From the NCBI RefSeq assembly GCF_001039355.2, contig NW_019775463.1:46242-110241 (forward strand): a DNA stretch of 64,000 nucleotides, read 5' to 3'. Origin of the DNA: Lingula anatina (lineage: Eukaryota > Brachiopoda > Lingulata > Lingulida > Lingulidae). Position 1 is the first letter of the stretch; each line of letters starts with the position of its first letter. Under the pieces are notes generated by a model. It did no database searches. It was not told where the DNA came from and was given only the letters and a program-made list of their open reading frames with translations. This document shows positions 25,633 through 38,062 of the stretch, in pieces. A program made the position numbers and the translations under genes.

Positions 25633-25669
<37 letters not shown>
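25633..25669. repeat. GT microsatellite
   Basis: About 18 GT units. The matching site in block D2 has far fewer, a typical difference between alleles or copies. Confidence 0.9.
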
Positions 25670-25672
<3 letters not shown>

Positions 25673-27197
25673 GAGAGTGTCCGTATATTAAAACCAATAC
25701 CATTTTTATCAGGTTCATTGAGCACTAAATGCAATTTTCAATTCCATTTACAGGTTTTTTATATTCTAAATGAATTAGTCCCCAAATATATATGCATCAC
25801 AAACAAATGGATGATTGACATTATAAACCAATACCAATTTCTCAACCTTTTTTTCACTTTTCATAAATAGATTTTAAAACCAAAGATGGTGCATTTATCA
25901 ATATGGTTATATAAATAAGGACTAATTTCCTCTTAATTCAATATGTATAAGGCTAATTGTTTTACTAATTGACAATTGTGGTAGTGATCTCATTAAGGCC
26001 GTGCCCTCTCTAAATTATTTTAATATGCATTTACATCATCGACACATAAAAGGAATAAATAGTTGATAACTTTGTTACATTTTGTGGTTTATTTTGGGCA
26101 AGTACTGTGTAATGAAAATATTCATGATACCCTTTAGATTAATGGCGCTCATGTCAGACAAAAAAGTTCTGCTTGAATAAAAAGACAATCTGCAATTTGG
26201 ACTGCTGTTACATTTTCTATTTCTAATTGGTGTCGGTCTAATTTCCTGGCGAGTTTACTTTGGCGTCAATGAGGAGATGAGGTTGTAATTGGGAAAAAGG
26301 AGAGGAAACTAGTCCTTCAATTGGAAAATGGCAACAATTGGTTTGTGAACCAAAAGATAAAAAAAAATCTAAAAGTTGGAATTGGCCTTTTCTTTGGGGG
26401 TCTTTAATGTGAAGCCATTAACAGTGCCTACTTGATTTTAGATGTAACCAGCCCTGAGCAAATTTTCCCTCACCGTTTCCCTTACCACTCTCCCAAGATA
26501 AGTTTTTCCCTGCTATTTGACAGTCATTTCTTGATCCAGAAAGAGGACCTTCACATATTGCATGATCTGTGCACTAAGGTAAAAATTACAAATGGGATTT
26601 GTATATTATTCTATCTGCCTAATATCTTTTTTTTTTATGAAGTACCACCTCAGTGTCTGCCACCACTGTCTTAAAATTACATTCCAATTTTCAGAAGCGA
26701 TGTGTACAAAGATAGCATACCTCTGTAATGCGCCTCAGTTTTGGTCTTGTGGGAGCTGGACTGTGACATAATAGATCATTTTCCGGCCCATGCTTTGGAC
26801 ATGTGAGTGGTCTCTAATGTGATTAATATCCACTTCTGTATTGGTCATTTTTGCAGGTTGGCTTGGACTGTGCATGGTCATCTGGTCATTTGGAGCTGGA
26901 CATAGGTGTGAGTACAGCTGAAGTGGTAAGAGGGCTGAAGTGGTACATGGTCATCTTAGTTTTAGAAATGTGCAGGAATAATTCCACTTACAGTAATTAC
27001 AGTGTCTTTTAACTGAAATTATTTGGATTTGAGGTAGTGTAAGTAGAAATGCATTTTGTTACGGTTGGCTTGTTTAAAGACAAAGTGAAAATCTCATGTG
27101 GCTGGTTAGTTAGAGGTGCATGTGTCCATTTCTGGCATTAAAGATGTATTGAAAGATAGGTTAATATACTTACTTGTAGCTAATTATTAAGGATTAA

Positions 27198-27842
27198 TTT
27201 AAAGTCATAATAACTCTTCGTTTTGGCCAAAAATTGGATTTTCCTGGAAAAAACGGCAATTTTCCCGTACTTACCAATGGTCAACGACCCCATCCCTGCA
27301 TTAGAAGTTAATCCAGGTTTTTTTTCCTAAACGTACTGTTTTTTGTTAAAATCTCTTAAGAGATTTGGAGCCCTCTCTGACATTGCATAGTCACTAGTGA
27401 CCTACTTAAAACCATGGGAAAAGCAGACAACAACAACACTATATAACAATAATATAAGATTCATGAGATATATTCGTCTTTTTGTTAAAAATGCATTTAT
27501 ATCCACAATGTGTGCCATTCTGGGCTTTTCGTTATCCGACGCACTGTACAAAAACTCGCAACTTACGTCTGCATCTGCATCGACGCATTTCGCACCATGT
27601 TATTTTGGTCTCGAATGAACGCGAGAATCCGCGCGACACCCTTACGTCATTAGCAATGGATGCCTTGACGACTGAGAAGAAAGGCATCGAAAGCCCTATT
27701 GACAAGCACAGATTTTAGTTTTACTACAATAAGGGCCGTTTTAGTGGTAAAATACAATAGAATATATTTCCATGCGTTGTTTATATACAGTGTATTTCTT
27801 GCGGAATTTTGAATCTCAAAGGAAGAGTTATTATTGCTTTAA
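27198..27842. mobile_element. ~645-bp inverted-repeat element flanked by direct repeats
   Basis: The ends TTTAAAGTCATAATAACTCT and AGAGTTATTATTGCTTTAA are inverted and imperfect. Outside them lies a direct repeat: AATATACTT then GTAGCTAATTATTAA, with four extra bases between these parts on the left (27162-27190 and 27840-27863). The interior has a small palindrome AATCTCTTAAGAGATT and no transposase. A truncated, reversed copy is at 36797-37079, which shows the element is dispersed. The flanking repeat is longer than usual target duplications. Confidence 0.6.
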
Positions 27843-28070
27843 TATACTTGTAGCTAATTATTAATAATGAACCTAATGAGTTAGAAAAAGAAACATCTGC
27901 TAAGCTTTTGTGTTTCATTTAATCATTGATGATATATTTTTTGATTTCTTAACTATTCATTAAAGAGAAATCCAGGAATGATGTTGCGTTTAATTGAGGA
28001 CTCAAAAGACAGACTTGTAATAGCTAGACAGTGCAGTCTTAAACTATGTGCATTGGATACAGCAATTACT

Positions 28071-28084
28071 CGNGAGTTATTATG
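28071..28084. other. Junction between block D copies, with a single N
   Basis: The ambiguous base at 28073 sits almost exactly where copy 1 stops and copy 2 starts. Confidence 0.75.
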
Positions 28085-31000
28085 CCTTTAAGTTGCAGTT
28101 GTTGTTACCATCCTTTCATTGACTATTTAAACTGTCTTTTAAAAATCACCATTGCTTTTAGTGCTTAGATATTGTTGAGCTTGTGTATTATGCCATTACC
28201 AGAGTCTGTCTGTCTCATTACTGCTGTTACTTGTCTAAGTTAGTACTTGTAACACAGTTTTAACAATCATAGATTAATCCCCTTGTTTTTTTTTTTTTTT
28301 TTTCTTTTTTTATTTTGATTTAAGTTTTGTCCAATATTGTAAAGGAAATTTAATTGAATGTGACTTTTTATTTAAAATCATTCAGTTTTGGAATGTTTAG
28401 ATATATTCTGAAACCGATAATCCCTGTTGGACAGTTGATGAAAACGCATGTCCAGGTGGTCATATTTGGTACTTAAACTATTTTGGATTGGCAAAAATTC
28501 TTCAAATTATTACCAATATTCTATTAAAATGTTTAAGAAAAGCATACAGATTCTTGAGAAATTATTTTGACATCTGAATGGTGAGTTAGAAAGTATTGTT
28601 GGTCCATTTGGGTGCATAAATACACAAATTTCATCAAATTTGCAGGCCTGACACCATCATTTCTTGGCATTGGGCCTTGAAGATAGCAAGTTTTGCCATG
28701 ATTGTTTTCATGGAAGGGTAAAGTTGGCATTGGAATTTAATTTCCACTTTAATAGGCTTGATGTTTCCTTTCATTTCCCCTCTCAGGAAACTAAGTTCAC
28801 AGTAACATGGCCTTCACTTTTGCAGACATCAACAAGTGTTTTGTATTAATTCGTAGGCTTTTTAGCAAAAAAAAAAAAAGTTAAGATAATTTTTATGACA
28901 ACTGTATGCAGATGTGAAAACACTTTGGGATTCTTATTATACCATTTATAAATTAACCCCCCTTCATAAATCTTCATTCCTTTTATCCTATTACTATCCT
29001 TTTATACTATCATTTGTTGTTTAGGAACTTGCACTCTTTTTTTTTACTTAATTGGTGTATTGGTTAGAATCAAAAGTGTCATCTAGAAGTATTAGACAGG
29101 AAAAAGATGTTACAGGTGTTTGTGTGTGTGTACTTTAGAGTGTCCGCATATTAAAACCAATACCATTTTTATCAGGTTCATTGAGCACTAAATGCATTTT
29201 TCAATTCCATTTACAGGTTTTTTATATTCTAAATGAATTAGTCCCCAAATATATATACATGACAAACAAATGGATGATTGACATTATAAACCAATACCAA
29301 TTTCTCAACCTTTTTTTCACTTTTCATAAATAGATTTTAAAACCAAAGATGGTGCATTTATCAATATGGTTATATAAATAAGGACTAATTTCCTCTTAAT
29401 TCAATATGTATAAGGCTAATTGTTTTACTAATTGACAATTGTGGTAGTGATCTCATTAAGGCCGTGCCCTCTCTAAATTATTTTAATATGTATTTACATC
29501 ATTGACACATAAAAGGAATAAATAGTTGATAACTTTGTTACATTTTGTGGTTTATTTTGGGCAAGTACTGTGTAATGAAAATATTAATGACATCCTTTAG
29601 ATTAATGGCGCTCATGTCAGACAAAAAAGTTCTGCTTGAATAAAAAGACAATCTGCAATTTGGACTGCTGTTACATTTTCTATTTCTAATTGGCGTCGGT
29701 CTAATTTCCTGGCGAGTATACTTTGGCGTCAACGAGGAGATGAGGTTGTAATTGGGAAAAAGGAGAGGAAACTAGTCCTTCAATTGGAAAATGGCAACAA
29801 TTGGTTTGTGAACCAAAAGATAAAAAAAAATCTAAAAGTTGGAATTGGCCTTTTCTTTGGGGGTCTTTAATGTGAAGCCATTAACAGTGCCTACTTGATT
29901 TTAGATGTAACCAGCCCTGAGCAAATTTTCCCTCACCGTTTCCCTTACCACTCTCCCAAGATAAGTTTTTCCCTGCTATTTGACAGTCATTTCTTGATCC
30001 AGAAAGAGGACCTTCACATATTGCATGATTAGTGCACTAAGGTAAAAATTACAAAAGGGATTTGTATATTATTCTATCTGCCTAATATCTTTTTTTTTAT
30101 GAAGTACCACCTCAGTGTTTGCCACCACTGTCTTAAAATTACATTCCAATTTTCAGAAGCGATGTGTACAAAGATAGCATACCTCTGTAATGCGCCTCAG
30201 TTTTGGTCTTGTGGGAGCTGGACTGTGACATAATAGATCATTTTCCGGCCCATGCTTTGGACATGTGAGTGGTCTCTAATGTGATTAATATCCACTTCTG
30301 TATTGGTCATTTTTGCAGGTTGGCTTGGACTGTGCATGGTCATCTGGTCATTTGGAGCTGGACATAGGTGTGAGTACAGCTGAAGTGGTAAGAGGGCTGA
30401 AGTGGTACATGGTCATCTTAGTTTTAGAAATGTGCAGGAATAATTCCACTTACAGTAATTACAGTGTCTTTTAACTGAAATTATTTGGATTTGAGGTAGT
30501 GTAAGTAGAAATGCATTTTGTTACGGTTGGCTTGTTTAAAGACAAAGTGAAAATCTCGTGGCTGGTTAGTTAGAGGTGCATGTGTCCATTTCTGGCATTA
30601 AAGATGTATTGAAAGATAGGTTAATATACTTACTTGTAGCTAATTATTAAGGATTAATTTAAAGTCATAATAACTCTTCGTTTTGGCCAAAAATTGGATT
30701 TTCCTGGAAAAAACGGCAATTTTCCCGTACTTACCAATGGTCAACGACCCCATCCCTGCATTCGAAGTTAATCCAGGGTTTTTTTCCTAAACGTACGGTT
30801 TTTTGTTAAAATCTCTTAAGAGATTTTAACTGTCGGAGCCCTCTCTGACATTGCATAGTCACTAGTGACCTACTTAAAACCATGGGAAAAGCAGACAACA
30901 ACAACACTACATAACAATAATATAAGATTCATGAGATATATTCGTCTTTTTGTTAAAAATGCATTTATATCCACAATGTGTGCCATTCTGGGCTTTTCGT

Positions 31001-31538
31001 TATCCGACGCACTGTACAAAAACTCGCAACTTACGTCTGCATCTGCATCGACGCATTTCGCACCATGTTATTTTGGTCTCGAATGAACGCGAGAATCCGC
31101 GCGACACCCTTACGTCATTAGCAATGGATGCCTTGACGACCGAGAAGAAAGGCATCGAAAGCCCTATTGACAAGCACAGATTTTAGTTTTACTACAATAA
31201 GGGCCGTTTTAGTGGTAAAATACAATAGAATATATTTCCATGCGTTGTTTATATACAGTGTATTTCTTGCGGAATTTTGAATCTCAAAGGAAGAGTTATT
31301 ATTGCTTTAATATACTTGTAGCTAATTATTAATAATGAACCTAATGGGTTAGAAAAAGAAACATCTGCTAAGCTTTTGTGTTTCATTTAATCATTGATGA
31401 TATATTTTTTGATTTCTTAACTATTCATTAAAGAGAAATCCAGGAATGATGTTGCGTTTAATTGAGGACTCAAAAGACAGACTTGTAATAGCTAGACAGT
31501 GCAGTCTTAAACTATGTGCATTGGATACAGCAATTACT
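28085..31538 (+). repeat. Duplicated block D, copy 2 (about 3.45 kb)
   Basis: This is the direct repeat of 24617-28070, carrying its own copy of the inverted-repeat element at 30658-31310. The sequence then continues into unique DNA at TTGATCTATTCAATGGG. Confidence 0.9.
30658..31310. mobile_element. ~650-bp inverted-repeat element, block D2 copy
   Basis: Same structure as 27198-27842. It keeps a short TTAACTGTC-containing stretch near 30826 that block D1 lacks but the reversed copy at 36797-37079 has in similar form. The D2 version is therefore the ancestral form at that spot. Confidence 0.6.
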
Positions 31539-31735
31539 TGATCTATTCAATGGGCAAAAATTATCATCATTCAGATACATAATTTTATAATCATAAAAAT
31601 TATATTTCTGTTTTGCATTTTTTGGTGCTTTTAATGCAGAGGATAGAACTATTAGGTTGCCTACTGTTCAATTTTGTTGCTACCACTCTCATCTTAATAT
31701 ATTGTGATTAAAGGAATACAGTGTCTGTACAATTG

Positions 31736-31763
31736 CCCCCCCCCCCCCCCCCCCCCCCCCCCC
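31736..31763. repeat. 28-base poly-C tract
   Basis: An uninterrupted run of 28 C, followed about 45 bases later by a G run (about 31806-31820). A second C tract of about 19 is at 35018-35036. Such runs are prone to length errors. Confidence 0.9.
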
Positions 31764-33250
31764 ACTGAAAAGATAGATTAATTACCATTTGTTTCTTAAT
31801 CTTTGGGGAGGGGGGGGGGTCCCTATCATATCACGATGATGATAGTAAACTTCTTATTGGGAGTTTTATTTCCTACATGGAAATTTTATTGGAGTAAGAT
31901 AAGTTTATTACATTGTTAGGCAAACAGGAGTGTAGATGGTGTCTGTTAAAAGTTTAAGATTACTTTCCTCTTTTTCGAAGTCCTGTAAACTTTGCTTATT
32001 TCATGAAAATGAAAATAATATTTTACAATTTTTTCTGAATTATATCTCAGTCATTTTGTCAGCTTTTAGGTGTATATGTGAGAGAATGTATGTGAAATAT
32101 GTGAAAGACTGATGTGATGGGAAGCATTCATGTTGGAAGTGATTTGTTATAGGTCAACATGTTAACAGCAAGTTTGTAGCTGGAGAGCACATGCAACACT
32201 TTGAACTGTCTTTAAAATTTATTGTTTTACCTATAAAGCATTTTTCAAATTGATGTACTGGAACATATCAGAGATCAGTATTTTATACCTGCACCATTTT
32301 TTTTTTTTTGTAATATTTAAGTTTTCTTGTTTTCTTTTCCCCTGTACTCGTATCATTTGTGTTTGATATTTTTATTGCAGATTTAGCAGTGAGACCTGGA
32401 TAGCTAGTCCATCTTCTTTACAGTCACTAGTCTCTGGAAGAAGATCCTTGATAGTCATTTTTCTTAGGAAGAAGATAGAGAAGCTTCTCTTGTTGGCAAG
32501 GTTTGTATTGGAGTGTGTTTTTAATGGTATTTCCTTTCAGGTATGAGTACTTTTTTAAAATTTATTTGTACTTGTGATTTTTACTAGACTGCCCTTTTCC
32601 ACCATTCCATGGTAGGCTTCACACAAAAACTGTAATCTGAAAGTTGGACTTATTTTTAGACCATTTTCAATTCAGGAAAAATGGGCAGAGATTTCCAAAG
32701 TTAGAAAAACTACATGTATCACTCTAAAACCTGAGCCACATTGATATCATATTAAGAAACTTGAACAGCATAATTTCATTTAATTGGACTGCCTAACTAT
32801 TGTAATGATTTATCTGGGATCAAAGAAGTGTAAAATTTAGAGTTAAATGTTGTAAAGCAAGTTTAGGAATGAAATTATATTGTAAAACGGGTGCATGTTC
32901 TTTGGTCTCACAGATTCAGTCCTGTACGGGGACTTGTGCTAAATAGAAGTTTATTTTGTTCAAGAGTTCAGCCATCCATAAAAAGACTTACTTTAAAGTG
33001 TTTTTGTGAGAGATGTGGAAAAAGTAAGTTAATGATGTGAGTGCCTCGAAGTTTAGAACAGAAATGGTTGTAAAATGCAAATACGTAACATTTCCATAAA
33101 ATTATTGTGCATTGCACCCATTTTGTAATGTTACCTGACAATAGTTTATTTCCTTGAATAACATTGTCATGCTTACTAATTGCCATTTCTTTGGAAATAT
33201 TTCACAAGCTCAGAGTTAATTATAAAGATTTTAAATTGAGACGTAGCGTG

Positions 33251-33344
33251 ATATATTATATTATATTATATTATATTATATTATATTATATTATATTATA
33301 TTATATTATATTATATTATATTATATTATATTATATTATATTAT
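33251..33344. repeat. TTATA pentanucleotide microsatellite
   Basis: About 18-19 near-perfect TTATA units. It creates a YYIILYYI open frame that is not coding. Confidence 0.95.
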
Positions 33345-35381
33345 GGGGACTTAGTAATAAACGCAGGTGATCAAGTTAATATATGCTGTGAGGAAATAAA
33401 GATAAACTGAGTCATGTCAGGTACATTTGATGATTTGAGTTGCTGTTTTTTACTTGGTCCAAGTAAGTGATTATCCCTCATCAACAAAGTGTTTGAATGG
33501 AATTCTAGATCTTTTCAAGTTTTAACCATGGGCAAAGTTTTTTTTTCTTTCCTGGATGTGGAGAAGATAAGAATTTAGGATGATAAGATGATGTAATGGG
33601 GAAAGGGGATTACCAGCAAGCATTGAGAATTGGTTTCCGTTAATGGATTCAATGTTTTACTTTCTGTCTCTATCAGTATTCTGTTTTTGTTCTTATTGCT
33701 GGCCTCATTTTTAATATTCATCAGAAACTGAATTTTTAGGTGGATAATTATGTGCTTATTTGGTATTTTGATACAAGCCACAAACAACAAATTAATGATA
33801 GAATTTAAAATCAATTATTTCTTTTAATGATATTCACGTTTTCATTTAGATTGATACAGATAATAAACTGCTTTTGTGTCGATGATGTTTTCCTGCAGAG
33901 ATGAGGGTCCTTCCCTGGTTATAATGGTTAAGTCTACTTCCCTCCCCCATCCCAATAATTTACACCTAATATCCTGTAGTGTCATAGTTAAAGAGACATA
34001 AAAAAGTTCATTTCAGTACGGACAAAATTTGACACAGATGGTAGCCAATGGAATTATCTTGAATTGAATTGAGGTAACAGTGGATGAAAGCTATAGAGTA
34101 AAATATGGAGGAAAATAATAGTATCAGGTGCCCCCACATTGTATGATGCTGAAATGCTATTATAACAAGTACAGCTGGGAGGTCATTTTAGGGCAGATCT
34201 CTCTGATGGATAAGTGATATATCATGTAAAGTTGTGTCAAAGTAAGTGATTAAACCCTTTGATGAACCTGTGGTACTGCAGCGCCTTCCTGTCAGTGGGA
34301 TCACATCGTGTTTCTTTAACTGCGCATAATGAGCCCTAAGTGATTTTGAGCCAAGGTGACACGCTTTGTGGCATCTGAATGAATTTGAACAGACAACTGG
34401 AAATGAAAACTGAGGCAGACAAGATATGACTAGTTTCGTTGTCTGCGTAGTTGTGGCTTTTGTAATTTTTACATAACCTAGCTACTTTCAACTTTTGGGT
34501 GGCCTTTTAATTTCCTCGGTACATCAGATTGCTGATGTGTACGGTGAACTAATAAAGTGTCAGTTATTTTGTTATTATACAAGTATTTTAGCTTCTGGAA
34601 AAAAATTTCAAAGGAAATTGGAATTTTATTGAGAGCTATGCTATTCACTGCAGCAGTAATATTGTTCTCAGTTTCCCTCTTTTAATGAAGTGGAGTCAAA
34701 TTTCTTCTTTTATTGATGAATTACTAAGAACATTTGATGTGTGCTCAAGCTACTGGGCATGGTTGACTGGTTTGCCACTGACAAAATATCCTTCCTATAA
34801 GAAACAGTTTAAATATTTTGAATTTAAGATGTCTCATTAAAACTTTTGGGTGCTGAAAGGTCTTTTCTTTAATTCAAGTTTTTCTGAGTAACATGAATAT
34901 GCGGTATTACAATTTGCAACTTAATCACATTTATGATCAGCCTTAAAATAGACTTGCCAGCTTCCTCCTAAAGTAATAGAAGGAAAAGGAATAACCCTTT
35001 TGCACTTCTCATCTCCACCCCCCCCCCCCCCCCCCCACCCTCAGTGCAAATGCCTTGTCAATTCAAATGGATGTTTTCACATAAAAGCATTACAATGGGA
35101 GATAAAAAACTGACTGCACTCAGGCTAGGGTAGTTGGGCAAATGAAATTTTATGCTAGAGAAAATACAGGAGCTGGTATTGGGCAATCGTTGTAATCAGT
35201 CAGTTGTCAGCGGATGGACAGTGTCATCATGGAGAGTCTAATCTCTCACCCACACAGTCATTTCTGTACCTAATTTCCTCTCCAGCAAGTGTAGCACTAT
35301 GCTGTGGCGTAGAGAACATAACTGTCCTTGCCTTATGAGTCGTTCACACACAGACAGACACACACAAACACACCCTGGCAG

Positions 35382-35543
35382 GCATTTATAAAGCGAACCT
35401 AGCAGTTTCACTGTGCATTTTGTATGGGAGCTGGGTGGACTTGTGGACTAGTGTATGCTGCTGCATTTGTAAAGAGAACCTAGCAGTTTCACTGTGCATT
35501 TTGTACGTGAGCTGGGTGGACTTGTGCACTAGTGTGTGCTGCT
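35382..35543 (+). repeat. 81-bp tandem duplication ending at a splice-donor-like site
   Basis: Two copies (35382-35462 and 35463-35543) share CCTAGCAGTTTCACTGTGC and GAGCTGGGTGGACTTGTG, with about six differences. Directly after copy 2 the sequence reads CTGTG|GTAAGT, a strong donor that copy 1 lacks. A non-coding first exon here is possible but unproven. Confidence 0.75.
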
Positions 35544-36589
35544 GTGGTAAGTCCTGTTCTTATTGATTCAGAAGTTATTGGAGGATAAAGAGGAAGAGGA
35601 GGTAGGAAGGGGGAGGTGGGGAGTTCTTCATCTTACAAGGTATTTAGTATCCTCAAAGTGATTGTTGGATTTATTGTCTAATGGAATGCATTACAAAAGT
35701 CTGGAAGTTTAATATTTTGAAGGTCCATTGGTCCAAATGTTCACTATTTAACCTTCAGACCAATATACCTTTTTATTGAAAAACTGATAAGATTTTGGAC
35801 CAATGAACCTTCCGACTCTCCAGTCGCACTTGCCTATTGAAAAGGGTGGATTAAAAATACATGTAGCTTGCTATGCCAGCCAGGGCTGTATGTGAAACTT
35901 GGAAATAAGGTGAAGTTCATTGGGGCTCACTTGTGAATGTATACTTGGGGCTATTTAAAGAAGCCAAAGATGTGAGGGGTTAGGGTGGGCTCACCCTCCC
36001 CCCTCCCCCCTCCCCCCCCACATGCACACACACTTCACCTTCTCCCTTTGGTATGCTTGAAATGGTGTCGATGGGTTAGCTGATACAGCTGAACAACCTG
36101 TAGCAGTAGGTTTATCAGAAACAGGTAGAGGTTATTTAAGTAATGGGGTGTAGGTGCGAACTTGATTACATTTAGAAAGTGTTGACATATCAATTGGAAA
36201 GCCTGTCTGAAATTTTTGTGAATTGATCTGTTTGCTCTCCTGTCACACAGTGCACTCTCTAACTTGAGAGAAACCAGACAATAAAACCCACAAAGCTTGC
36301 ATGAACCCCATATCTGGTCTGTGCAAATATAGTTTAATGGGTAATAATAAGTAGTAATGTGACAAAAGGAAAGTTTTATAAGGACCAGTTTCACAAAAGA
36401 ATTGACGGCCATAAGTTGTCTTAAAACCCAAAGACCTGTAGGTTTTCATAAATCCATTGTAGTTCATTAAGGTGAAGTAAGATAGCTGTCGGCCTAAATC
36501 ATTTGTCTAGATTTCTACCTTTTTTAGGGATGCAATATTTCATTTAAGTCTTCTTAAGCCTGTAGTCAGCAATTTCAGCCTGTAGTCAG

Positions 36590-36794
36590 CGGCGTGATTA
36601 CTGGCAGCGCGAGCCAGTTACTTATACAAAGCTGTAATTAATTCTCGGCTGTGCTCGGAGGAGATTCTGATACCTTGACGCTTGCGCTGCCAGTAATTAC
36701 GCCGCGGGATATTCAGGGCACAGACCGTGATCACTAAACATACCGCGAATAGAAAATAGAATTTAGAAAATAGACTTTCCATGTGAATGAAGCC
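36590..36794. mobile_element. Palindromic MITE, partial copy
   Basis: The right arm, from GCCAGTAATTACGCCGCGGG to CATGTGAATGAAGCC, matches the element at 54343-54590 almost base for base and is followed by TTA. The left part keeps only the inner portion of the other arm, so this copy is truncated. Just before it, AGCCTGTAGTCAGC occurs twice. Confidence 0.7.
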
Positions 36795-36796
36795 TT

Positions 36797-37079
36797 ATTG
36801 TTATGTAGTGTTGTTGTTGTCTGCTTTTCCCGCAGTTTTAAGTAGGTCACCAGAAACTATCGCTCGATATTGCGTGACTGTGCAATGTCAGAGTGGGCTC
36901 CGTCAGTTAAAATATCTTAAGAGATTTTAACAAAAAACCAAACGTTTAGGAAAAAAACCCTGGACTAACTTTGAATGCAGGAATGCGGTCGCTGACCATT
37001 GGTAAGTACGGGAAAATTGCCGTTTACTCCAGGAAAATCCAATTTTTGGCCAAAATGAAGAGTTATTATGACTTTAAAC
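36797..37079 (-). mobile_element. Truncated reversed copy of the ~645-bp inverted-repeat element
   Basis: Reading the minus strand from 37079 gives GTTTAAAGTCATAATAACTC and then the same interior as 27198-27450, through the AATCTCTTAAGAT palindrome to the GCAGACAACAACAAC words. It ends against the palindromic MITE at 36794. The N at 37080 lies exactly outside the terminal repeat. Confidence 0.7.
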
Positions 37080-37936
37080 NAAAAACCAAATTTTTGGCAA
37101 AAAAAAGAATTAATAGATTTAAAACAAACTGAAAAAAAACAAAAAAACAAGGACCACCTTGGATGCCCCCCCCCCCTTTCACAGAATGAATATTTGAGTA
37201 TTGGGCTTCTTCTTTTCCACTTTCCATTATTTTTCTATGTATAAACTGGTATGTATATAAACAAAAATGCATACATTTATGTTTTTTTTTTATATATATA
37301 TACTGTCATGAGACACAGTATTGTTAATCACCATCTCAATCTATGCCTTTTCTCTATTTACCTAAAAAAAAGGTGACTCCCAAATCAGCCCCAGTCTTCT
37401 ATCTTATTACATATTTAAGACAGATTTAAAATCTTATGTAGCATACATGGGAGTGCCTGTTTGTAGTGAGATGGTCTGGTCATACTCACTATAAGGTGTG
37501 TATTATGACTTTGGCAATTAACCACACAATGCAGTAATCTCTGTGATATTGTGCTGTTAGAATTAGATTACGATCAGGTAATGGTTGTCTACTGCGTAAC
37601 TCCTTGCCCAGGTATATAATGGGTGGTCTTGGGGTAGTTGGATCAGGTGAGAAATCTCTGAATGTGCACATAGAGGAAAATTATTATAAGGGCCCATTAC
37701 ACAAAAATTTTTACCTAAATTTGGTCTAAATGTTTAGACCAGAATTTGAGTGTACATGTAATTTGACTAAAGTAAATTGGTAGAATTCCAGTGTAATAAA
37801 ATACATTTTTTTTTTCTGTTTTGTAAAGACAAAAGCTTGGCTGATGATTTTAATCAATGCTAAGTTCTTATGTTAGTGGTACAGAATAGCTATAAATTTA
37901 TCTAAAAATGAAACAGTTCAAATTATGAGAGCATGG

Positions 37937-38062
37937 TAGTTAATTACCCTCTAGCTGCTGGAAGAAGGATATCAGAGAATTAAGCTGATTCCACTGATTA
38001 CACTTTAGCAAGAATTCCCAACAGAGTTGGACCGACAAAGCTAGTACGATGTGTGAATTTGA
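37937..38062. mobile_element. Partial TAA/TTA-flanked MITE
   Basis: GTTAATTACCCTCTAGCTGC and GCTAGTACGATGTGTGAATT match the interior and right end of the element at 61427-61955. The left terminal repeat is not visible. Confidence 0.5.

Larger units (their letters stand above)
24617..28070 (+). repeat. Duplicated block D, copy 1 (about 3.45 kb)
   Basis: Runs from a CTTAAGCTACAGTTG-type start to AGCAATTACT, three bases before the N at 28073, and repeats from 28085. Copies differ by substitutions, by GT-repeat length (25633-25669 is long here, short at about 29118) and by an indel near 27373. It contains the inverted-repeat element at 27198-27842. No gene is recognised; the short frames at 26432 and 27397 are non-coding by appearance. 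Confidence 0.9.

Noticed and set aside
26432-26674. 80-codon frame in block D1
   Set aside because: The copy in D2 is shifted or stopped by small changes, and no recognisable protein pattern is present.
27397-27718. 73- and 78-codon overlapping frames repeated in D2
   Set aside because: They lie inside the 645-bp inverted-repeat element and overlap each other; no transposase-like motif.
32390-32502. Possible non-coding exon (ATTGCAG acceptor, GGCAAG|GTTTGT donor)
   Set aside because: Splice-like words of this quality are common by chance in AT-rich DNA, and nothing else supports an exon.
37690-37800. Weak inverted pair CATTACAC / GTGTAATA around 100 bp
   Set aside because: Only eight bases pair and no other copy is seen in the window.
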